This document shows positions 1-7,839 of a stretch of 20,422 nucleotides of DNA, in pieces. This DNA is from Gonium pectorale. Taxonomy: Eukaryota; Chlorophyta; Chlorophyceae; Chlamydomonadales; Volvocaceae. Where the stretch lies: assembly GCA_001584585.1 (NCBI GenBank), contig LSYV01000035.1:611290-631711 (forward strand), written 5' to 3'. The stretch's first letter is position 1. Every line of letters begins with the position of its first letter. The position numbers and the translations under genes are program-made. Under the pieces are notes generated by a model. It saw nothing but the letters and a program-made list of their open reading frames with translations. It was not told where the DNA came from and did not search any database.

Positions 1-129
1 CGCAAAACACGGGGTGTGCGCTAGGCACGCGCCACGGGACTGTGCTGTGGGAATCGGGGTGTGGCGCAAAACACGGGGTGTGCGCTAGGCACGCGCCACG
101 GGACTGCGCTATGGGTCTATGGGGTGCGG
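1..129. repeat. 64-bp tandem repeat, two copies
   Basis: Two head-to-tail copies, 1-64 and 65-129, are identical over their first 42 bases and then diverge slightly (copy 2 is one base longer). The start of a third copy (CGCTAAAGG) follows at 130, and a degenerate match to the core GCGCCACGGGACTG lies near 163-178. The array runs off the left edge, so its full length is unknown. No coding potential is evident. Confidence 0.85.
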
Positions 130-353
130 CGCTAAAGGAAAACAAAGGGATACCACTAGAGTATGCGCCGCGGGACTGGCAGGCTAACTGCCGTTGTTTG
201 AAGCATTGCTAGTGAATCGTACCAGTCTGATGGTATGACGGTTTTCGGTTCTTTGTGAGCGCTGTGTCGTGTGTGATGTAGGCCGTTGTGGCAATTCTTG
301 GTTGGCCGTTGTGTGTGCCGTCCTTGTCGGCTGCTTTCATCGCCGAGGGGGGG

Positions 354-403
354 AGTTGCGTGCTGCCGGTCACACACTGCCGTGCCTGCACTGTGTTGTG
401 ACA
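354..403 (+). repeat. 50-bp perfect direct repeat, copy 1
   Basis: The 50 bases beginning AGTTGCGTGCTGCCGGTCAC and ending GTTGTGACA recur without a mismatch at 790-839, in the same orientation and 436 bp downstream. The flanks on both sides are unrelated, so the match ends sharply. It has no obvious coding role; it may be a segmental duplication or the remnant ends of an element. Confidence 0.9.
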
Positions 404-508
404 GCTGTCAAGACACACGGATGTCGCCACCACAACGTCACCGTTGACAGGAGCATGTAGCTTATGTTGTCTTAGCTGTGTTGCCTGAGAGGCGTTGTAG
501 CGGGAGGC

Positions 509-612
509 ATGCTTGCAAGCATATTGGCAGGTGCCGTATCACGTGGTACGGCAGATTCTTGTTGGAAGAGATAGCCGGTGCGCGCTCCCAGCGTCGCTAG
601 TCTGGAGCGCGC
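509..612. repeat. Cluster of three perfect inverted repeats
   Basis: Three perfect palindromic structures follow each other within 104 bp: a loopless 14-bp palindrome ATGCTTGCAAGCAT at 509-522, a hairpin with 7-bp arms (TGCCGTA/TACGGCA, 8-nt loop) at 532-553, and a hairpin with 9-bp arms (GCGCGCTCC/GGAGCGCGC, 15-nt loop) at 580-612. A TGTAA follows at 628. The function is unknown; a structured transcript or an element end is possible. Confidence 0.6.
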
Positions 613-789
613 CAGAAGTGTTCCGTGTGTAAGTTCACGCTTGCAGTGCTAAGGGAGACGTCCCAAGGCTCAACACAGCTTCTCCAGACCACAACTCTAA
701 CCAGTCTTAGTGCTTTCGCCAGCCTGGTCCCCAGCGCTGCGCTAGGAGAGATCTGCTAGGCGCCCCGCGCAGGCAAGGCTCTCTCGTTT

Positions 790-839
790 AGTTGCGTGCT
801 GCCGGTCACACACTGCCGTGCCTGCACTGTGTTGTGACA
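790..839 (+). repeat. 50-bp perfect direct repeat, copy 2
   Basis: This is the second exact copy of the 50-bp unit at 354-403. About 386 bp of unrelated sequence, including the inverted-repeat cluster, lies between the copies. Confidence 0.9.
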
Positions 840-930
840 AGGTTGCAGCCGTTTGGCATATCGTCAGTACACAACTGTGTACGGCGCAATAAGCACTCGT
901 CCACGTCCACTCACCTGCTGCCAGCTGCCC

Positions 931-967
931 GTACGGCGCTGTGTGCGCCACCCTCACAGCGCCGTAC
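931..967. repeat. Perfect inverted repeat, 13-bp arms
   Basis: GTACGGCGCTGTG at 931-943 is the exact reverse complement of CACAGCGCCGTAC at 955-967, with an 11-nt loop. A further partial copy of the left arm (GTACGGCGC) lies at 879-887. It would form a stable GC-rich stem in DNA or RNA. No terminator or polyadenylation context is obvious. Confidence 0.75.
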
Positions 968-1035
968 AGCCAGCCCGCAGCCCGGCAAGAGGGGCGCCGC
1001 CACTGGTGACACCGCCGACGTCGTCTCATCCAGTG

Positions 1036-1104
1036 CCCCTGCCGCTCCTGCAGCTCCTGCCGCTCCTGCAGCTCCTGCCGCTCCTGCCGCTCCTGCCGCT
1101 CCTG
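1036..1104. repeat. 9-bp microsatellite (GCTCCTGCN unit)
   Basis: About seven tandem copies of a nine-base unit alternate between CCTGCCGCT and CCTGCAGCT. It would encode Ala-Ala-Pro repeats on the + strand or Gly-Ala-Ala repeats on the - strand, which explains the long open frames here. The composition is that of a simple repeat and no exon is supported. Confidence 0.7.
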
Positions 1105-1366
1105 GCGTCCTAGACGCCTCTGTCGCGGCCGGTAGCAGCAACACAGTGCCGCGGAATAAACGGTCCTGTGAACCATCGTGGCGACATCACCGACCTCTAG
1201 AGGTCAAAATATAAGATCCATACTCAATCCGATTAGCTGAAGCCGCCGATACCTCAGGAGCCAGGACCGAATGTTGGTAAAGCGGTCAAAGTTCATACTC
1301 CGCCAGCGTGTTTATGCGTCGGAAGTTGTTGGCTATCACCGCCAAGCCTGAAGTGGAAGGAGGGGA

Positions 1367-1387
1367 AAAGGGGCGGCAAGCCCCTTT
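1367..1387. repeat. Short perfect hairpin
   Basis: AAAGGGGC at 1367-1374 and GCCCCTTT at 1380-1387 are exact reverse complements around a five-base loop. The site is about 470 bp upstream of the probable protease start. No function can be assigned. Confidence 0.55.
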
Positions 1388-1808
1388 GGCCCCGTCGTCA
1401 CCAGCCTACACCGCCCCCACGACACATGCCCCTTACCAATGCGGAGGAACGATCTACACGTCTGGCTGCGCATGAGGTGTGTGTGCAGGGTCCATAGCCG
1501 CTCGTAGCTGCCTGCTGCTAGACCAACCCGGCAGGTGACCCGCGGGCCGGGTTGGATGGACGGAGAGCACTGCACGGGGCCAACATCCATATGCACTCTA
1601 CATCCGATCGTCTCTGGCTCATCCATGCTGCAGTATTGCTCGCCCTGTGCGAGGGTCCGACAGCAGTCGCGAAACCACAGGAAGTTTACGGCACCCGGGT
1701 TTCTATGGTGCCAGAGTAACAGCCAAGCATTTGTCATTTATGTGCGTCTTGTGAGCTGACCTAACGCTTACGTCACGTTCCATACACTTGCGCTCGTCGC
1801 TCTACAGC

Positions 1809-1815
1809 TATATAT
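1809..1815 (+). promoter_or_regulatory. TATA-like box upstream of the protease gene
   Basis: TATATAT at 1809-1815 is the most TATA-like run just ahead of the protease exon 1 frame. If it is used, transcription would begin near 1840 and the first in-frame ATGs would be at 1854 and 1860, which favours them over the earlier in-frame ATG at 1788. The leader would then be unusually short (about 15 nt), so this is only a suggestion. Confidence 0.25.
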
Positions 1816-1853
1816 CGCCGTGCGCCAGTCACATAGGCACCGTTGATATCGAA

Positions 1854-4800
1854 ATGCATATGCAGCAGCTTGATCATGGAGCTGGCGCGTGCACCTCAGG
1901 TTGGGCACATCGTGGTCTCTCGGCCATCTGTTGCAGGCGAGTGTTGCGCCTGACCGCGACTTGCTGTGCGCATCCGTCCGCAGGGAGAAGCGCGTCACAT
2001 GCCGGCACGCAGACGCGTCTCTGGCGCTGCACTCGGCAGGTGTGGCCGGCATGCCCTCATCTCCATCGGGAGCCGACAACGCGATTCGCACGGCAAGGCC
2101 ATGGAGCCCCGAAGGTATTGAGGGCGCTGTGGTCTGAAGACAGCGTCGGCCCGTCCTCTGACCACGCGGGCCAGCGGTTACTGCGCACGGCGGTGGCGAC
2201 GCTGGGGAGTGTGGCTCTGGTGGCCGGGAGCTGCTTGGCGCCGGAAGCGGCCCTCAGCCGGCCCCGACTAACCCCCGAGGAACAACTCACGATCGATATC
2301 TTCAAGCAGTCGACGCCAAGCGTCGTCAACGTGACGAACCTCGCAGTCAAGTGAGGCAGGCCATGGCTGGCACGGTCGGGCTAACTGCGGAAGGAGGCCC
2401 GCCAGGCGCAGCGGTGCGGGCCACGCTGCGAGCGGGCCGGGGAAGAGCCCGCTCGTGGGCTGGGCCGGACCAGGCGGTGCTCGTGACGTGCCTGACGACC
2501 GTCTAGAGCCGTGCCGCTGGGAAAGGCGCGGAGTGCGCAGATGCATCCACTGCCACGTTTGCGAGCTGTTGCGAGAGAGTGCACTGCCAGCGGCCGTGGC
2601 CTGCCACAAGCCGGCGTCCCGTTGGCTACCGTCGGGTCTTGGTCCGGGTCGGCCCCTGGACCAGACCGCCAGCAGCCCCGGCACCACGGGTGTCCGCTGC
2701 TGCGTTGCCCTCTGGCACGCGATTCTGCTGGTTACAGCATCCCTCGCCCCTACCCCGGCCCTCCAGGCGCGACGCCTTCACGATGAACATGCTGGAGATG
2801 CCGCAGGGGCAGGGAAGCGGCTTTGTGTGGGTGAGCGATGAGGGGGAAGAGGCTCGGGGCTGCACGTGGAGCGGCGCATCCATGGCGGAAAGCTTGGGCT
2901 TTCGGGTTCCGCGGGTCAATTGGACGGCGTCGTTGTCAGGATGTTCTTGAGTGTTAGCCCAGTGCGCGGTGACGGCCCTCACGGACCCGCGGAGCCGGGT
3001 TATGGCTCTGGTCGGCGCTTAGGCCACAGTGTGCCGCCCGGCGGTCTTCATCGAGTCGTGGACTCCCAGCCGTGCCGACCTACGGCACGGAACCCTGGCG
3101 CCCGCACAGGATGCTGTCGGCCACGTGGTCACCAACTACCACGTGATCCAGGACGCCAGCGACATCAAGGTCACGCTCTCGGACGGGGAGGAGTACTCGG
3201 CGAAGGTGGTGGGCGTGGTAGGTGGATGCGGCGAGCGCGCACGGACTTGACAGCCTCGGGCGATCGTTCACAGCGTTTGGAGTTCCCTGCTCTGCTCCCG
3301 CCTTGAGCTCCAACGCCACCTTGTCCTGTCCAGTTCTGAGCCCGACCCCGCCGTCCTCGCCAAGCGCTCTCATTGCTGTTGCCAACAGGACCAGGACAAG
3401 GACATCGCGGTGCTGCAGATCGGCCCCATGGGCTCCGCCGAGCAGCTGCCAGGCGACGGCAGCAGCAAGCCGCAGAAGCTGCTGGCGGCACCGCTGGCCG
3501 GCGGCAGCAGCGGCAGCAATGGCGGCCGTGCGGCACAGGATGGGCCGGTGGACGGCTTTGGAATTGTTGCCATTGACCCTGCGAGTCTGTCCTCGGCCCC
3601 GAAGCCGTTCAAGGTGCAGCCGCTGAGCCTGTGCAGCAGCTCCTCTGACATCGTGGTTGGGCAGAAGGTGAGGAGTGGGGCGGAAGGCTGAAGAGTGGGA
3701 GCTTGAGGGATCTGGGGGAAGGTGAAGGGGCGTGGGCCGGCGCGCTGCCAACCGCCGAGCCTCACGTGCAGCGGCCGGTTGGCAGCGCCGGTGGATGTGG
3801 GTTTGGGAGGGAAAAGGTGCGCTTGTGCGCGGAATGTGCGCCTGACGCGTTCGGGATTGCACCCTAAATCCTTTGCCGCCTGCTTGCCTGCCGCGACCCC
3901 AATCCAAAGGTGTTTGCCATCGGCAACCCCTTTGGCCTCGACCACACGCTGACGACGGGTGTGGTCAGCGGCACTGGCCGCGAGATCCAGTCCATCAGCG
4001 GGCGCCCGATCCAGGTGACCCGGGTGTATGTGGATCCGTTCCAATCCGGGGGCTGGGTGCGGGGGGCCTGGCGCGGCGGTGGGTCGGCGGGGACGTGCGC
4101 GGGAAACGCTGATGCTTATGCATCATGGACTCGGAATGAGCCGGCACACTGGGTTTGCGACCCAGAGTGTTACGTTGATCTATTCAGGCATCCTCAGTAC
4201 AAGGACCATGACGGCCGTTGCTGGAGTGCGTACGGGGACTGTCAAGGTGTTGCAAGGAACACGGGAGCAGCGTTGACTGGACAGCGGGGGGCTCCGCTTA
4301 GATCCGGGCTGCCGTAGGATGACCTTTTTGTGGCCGTGTCCCTCTCCTACGGGCCGCAGGATGTCATCCAGACCGACGCTGCCATCAACCCAGGCAAGTG
4401 GATGGGTGGTGGGCCGCCCTGGGCCCTTGACCGGGGCCGATAGCGAGATGGTAGGCAGCAAGCAGGCGGGCTGTCCTGCAATGACGGCGGTCAAGAGCAC
4501 ACAGTGACAGCGATCACGAGTTACACCTTACAATGCTAGCTGCAAGGTGACATGCCGGTTGGAGCTTTGGCAGGTTTTCGCCACAGCGCCTCGCAAACGT
4601 TTGACCACCCCCGTACCCCTCTGTTATCGCACCTCGATAGGCAACAGCGGTGGCCCGCTGTTGGACAGCGGCGGCTGCCTGATCGGCATCAACACCGCCA
4701 TCTACTCCCCCACCGGAGCCAACAACGGAGTCGGGTTCGCCATCCCCGTGGACATTGTCAAGAGCAGCGTCTCGCAAATAATCCAATACGGCAAGGTACG

Positions 4801-6088
4801 GCAGTAGCGGTTGGGCCGCTGCATGAGCAGACGGGAGCTAGGGACCGACAACGCAGTGCCTGCGTCGTCCCGTGCAGCGGCGCTACGAAGTACAGAGGAC
4901 TGCTGACCGCACTTGTGCACACATATCCTGTTCACAATGCACGCCCGCAACCGGCAAACGACCTCTCGCTCGCAACCCGCAGGTGACCCGGCCGGTGCTC
5001 GGCATCTCGTTCGCGCCCGACCAGTCGTCCGAGGCGCTGGGCATCAAGGGTGGGTCGGGCGGCACCGAGCCGGGGGTGGGGCGCGGCAGCAGGGAGCGCA
5101 GCACGGCACAGTGCGCCGCCGCGCAATGCACGGCCGGGCAGAGATACGGGCGTGTCGCTTCTTCGCCCCTTCCTTCGCCCCGGCCCCTTCGTAAACCGGC
5201 CGCGCCCGAACTCGCAGGACCAACGTCAGCGTCCTTCGTTGCACTAGTCACCCTGCAGCTGCGACTGGCAGCAGAATGCCCACCAGCACCACTTCATCGG
5301 CCGCCCCACCCTTGCTGCCACCGCTGTTGCACCACGTGCTGCCCAGCGCTGCCGACCCGGCATTGCATAGCTGTGCGCCACCTCCCCTCAACTGCCGCTG
5401 CCGCTGTCCCCGCCGCTGCCGCTGCCGCTGCCGCCGTCCCCGCCCGCAGCCGGCATCCTGGTGCTGAGCGCCCGCGAGGGCGGCCCCGCGTGGAAGGCCG
5501 GCCTCAAGGGCAGCACGCGGGACGAGTACGGGCGGCTGGTGCTGGGGGACATCATCGTGGCCGTCAACGGGGCAAAGATCAAGAACTCGTCCGACCTGTA
5601 CCGGGTGCTGGACAAGTGCAAGGTGGGGCGGGGTGGCAGGCTGGACAGCGGATACGTTCAGCCCATTCCCCGCCCGCCCGGCAGCATTCGCTTTCGTCAC
5701 CGCGTGTACCCCGCTGCGATGACGTCGGCGCAAGCGTGCGGTGGCGTGCGGTGGCGTGCGCGCCGTCCCGGTGCCCCTCACGCCCGCCACGGCTGCACCA
5801 CACAGCGCTGCATTCTAGGGTATTGGGGTATTGGGGGAGTACCCCTCGCAAGGTGCCCCCTGGCCCATTTGTTGCGGGCACCCAAGCACCACCATCGCCC
5901 CCATCAAGAGTCAGGAACGCCGCCGCAGTAGTCTCACGCTTTTGTTCCCCTGCTGGGTCCCCCCCCCGCCCGCACCCTCCCAGGTGGGCGACACGCTCCG
6001 CATCACGGTGCTGCGGGAGAACAGCACATTCGACGTTACCGTCACGCTCGAGTCCAACACACCGCCGCCGGAGAGCAAGCCCGCGTAA
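1854..6088 (+). CDS. DEG1: DEG1-type chloroplast lumen serine protease, 10 exons
   Basis: This is an ATP-independent trypsin-like endoprotease of the DegP/HtrA family; plant DEG1 acts in the thylakoid lumen in protein quality control and photosystem II repair. Exons: 1854-2350, 2767-2830, 3110-3217, 3389-3667, 3910-4014, 4360-4393, 4641-4795, 4983-5049, 5450-5622, 5984-6088 (TAA). They join in frame to about 528 residues. Residues about 109-135 are a hydrophobic stretch ending APEAALS, as in a lumen-targeting signal. The catalytic triad is visible: H198 in TNYHVI, D228 in DKDIAVL and S365 in [23 protein letters not shown] and [11 protein letters not shown] are DEG1 hallmarks. One PDZ domain (about 415-528) contains GRLVLGDII and [11 protein letters not shown]. 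Exon 4 carries a Gly/Ser/Ala-rich insertion of about 58 residues absent from plant DEG1. Intron 6 has a GC donor. The family call is firm. The start is not: ATGs at 1788, 1854 and 1860 share the frame, and an upstream or spliced 5' exon is possible. Confidence 0.9.
4394..4640 (+). other. GC-AG intron splitting the catalytic serine motif
   Basis: Exon 6 ends CCCAG and the next bases are GCAAGT, the usual form of a GC donor. Intron end CTCGATAG is followed by GCAACAGCGGTGG. Joining them gives N-P-G-N-S-G-G-P, the exact active-site motif. The only nearby GT donor (4398-4399), paired with an acceptor at 4645-4646, would also keep frame but delete the nucleophilic serine. Confidence 0.8.
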
Positions 6089-7839
6089 GCCCGCACGGCA
6101 CGGCACGCGCAGCTGCCCTCCCGGCGGCGAGGCGGCGCGCTCGTGTCAGGAGCGCCTGGCGGGCTGGGCAGGAGGCCGCACGCAGGCGCCCGCGCGTGCA
6201 GCTCGTCGGTGCAGACGGGCGGGCGGGCTGGCGGCGTGGAGGCGTGGCGGCGTGGAAGCATGCGCAGGCATTGCAGGGGCAACACCGCGGCATCGCACCC
6301 GTAACATGTGTGTGCCGGCTACCGGTCGCAACACAACGCCCCTTGCTTGGCGGCGTGGCGCGGTCAAGCTGTGAACAGAGTGGAGATGTAGCAGGCAGGG
6401 TCTCGTGGTAGCGACGAAGCACGGGGGCGACGAGCACCGTACCGCGCGGACGTCGCTGTAAGTTGATTCGCGAGCAACAACGGTATGCTGAAGTCCACCC
6501 GCCCCGCGTTTGTTTTGGCTGTCGGGCGTTTGGGACGAGCCAGGGAGAATGACGGGACGTGGGCGTGTGGCTATGGTCCATAGCTCGCAGGGTCCCGCGT
6601 CCCCGTGGAACAATTGTACGACGTTGTACATTACTGGACATGTATGTACGATATTGGCTGGTGTGCCCTGCGTCTTGTTTGGTTATCATGGCGCATGTTT
6701 GGTGGTGGTGGCGGCGGGTCTGCGTACACGTAGGGCTGCAGCGGGAGGGTGCTGCCGAGAGGGCGCAATTTGCGTGTGGACCGGAGGAGCTGCAAAGTGC
6801 AGTAGGAAGGGGGCGAGAAGGGACACGCTGCCCATCGCGGGGGGAAGGCGAGCGCAGAGGCACACGACGGAGCTGCGTACACGGAGCGTGCGTGGTGGTA
6901 GTGGTGGTGGTGGGTGTAGGCGTGGGTGTGTGGGTGAGGCCGAAGCCCTCAGCGGGGTCGGTCACGCATTACTCGATGTAGAGCCAACGCAGCTGAGCCC
7001 CTTACACCCGAATCCCTGTCCCGAATCCCTCCGTCCCAGGCGAGAGCGACGCTCTCCCTGCTTTCCTGCTCCGTCCTGCTCCAACCTGAGTTAAAGCGAT
7101 CAGACACTGCGAACTCTGCATTTCGGCCCAGCCCATTGCCCGGGGTCCCGGGACATTGCACGTCACCAAAGGAGCACGGAAGCCCTCAAGGGAACCGGGG
7201 GCCCCGTCTGCTCGTCTCCGGTCGCCCGCCATGCTTTGTACTCAGTGCCCGACTGGCAACGTCGCACCTTGGGATGTGTATTAACAATGGATACGACACG
7301 GGGGTAGCCTCCACTGTTTCACTCTGACGCAAACAGGCGCAGCAGCGGCCCAATCTGTGTCATGCGCTCCTGCCTCTCCCCTCCCCCAACCGCCCCAACC
7401 CATATACCGGTACTGCGCAAACGTATATGCAATGTTCGCATGATGTCGCAATTTCTAGTTTGCTTCATCGACACGGCAGTCTGGATTCGTGCGTGTTCGT
7501 GACCACCCCCGCGCGCAACAAGGCGCGGCCCGAAGTGTCCCGTGCATGTCCGTGGATGAACACGTGGCAAAATTGGGTGCAAATGGTTGGTGCACATTTA
7601 GATCCCTCCTTCACAACATATTTGCTCGGCGCGATCCTGCCTTTCAACTGAGGAGCGCAACGAGCTCATGGACGAGCCCGCAAACGTCCGCAAACCGACG
7701 CCGACCCAGTGATTAACGTCAACATGATTACATACTATTGCACGGCAGTCTTCGGGTGACTCTTCGTAATACTTTGACGGGCATGTCGACGGCCCTCCGG
7801 ACCTGAAGTGTGGCCCTGAGGGGGAGCAATACTGTCACA
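6089..7839. other. 3' UTR and intergenic region
   Basis: No gene is recognisable in this 1.75 kb. The first about 390 nt is probably the protease 3' UTR, ending near TGTAA at 6457. A GT-rich low-complexity stretch (GGTGGTAGTGGTGGTGGTGG) lies near 6893-6940 and generates long but featureless antisense frames. The rest, to 7839, presumably includes the promoter of the large receptor-like gene; I see no clear TATA box. Confidence 0.6.
6457..6461 (+). terminator. Candidate polyadenylation signal TGTAA
   Basis: TGTAA is the common polyadenylation motif of volvocine algae. This is the first one seen downstream of the protease stop, 369 nt beyond it, which is a normal 3' UTR length for that group. 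Confidence 0.5.

Larger units (their letters stand above)
130..1787. other. Intergenic region without a recognisable gene
   Basis: Only short open frames occur here, on both strands, with no family resemblance that I can see and no convincing exon-intron chain. The region is less GC-rich than the genes. It holds the 50-bp direct repeat pair, a cluster of inverted repeats at 509-612, a long hairpin at 931-967, a 9-bp microsatellite and a short hairpin at 1367-1387. A TGTAA at 628-632 could be the polyadenylation motif of a + strand gene ending left of the window, but nothing else supports that. Confidence 0.6.

Noticed and set aside
742..1214. Overlapping open frames on both strands with AAP or GAA repeats
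   Set aside because: They are open only because of the 9-bp microsatellite, and no conserved segment flanks it.
1336..1737. 133-residue antisense open frame
   Set aside because: It has no family resemblance and no supporting exon structure; it is most likely chance.
4390..4660. A canonical GT-AG alternative for protease intron 6
   Set aside because: It keeps frame but removes the catalytic serine from an otherwise perfect protease. The GC-AG choice restores the exact GNSGGP motif, so it was taken as the main form.
4872..6374. 500-residue + strand open frame
   Set aside because: It crosses protease exons 8-10 out of their frame for most of its length and runs through two clear introns; the encoded sequence is Arg/Pro-rich junk.
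6042..6965. 307-residue antisense open frame with Thr/Pro repeats
   Set aside because: It overlaps the protease 3' end and a GT-rich simple repeat. Composition is low complexity and no splice or family signal supports it.
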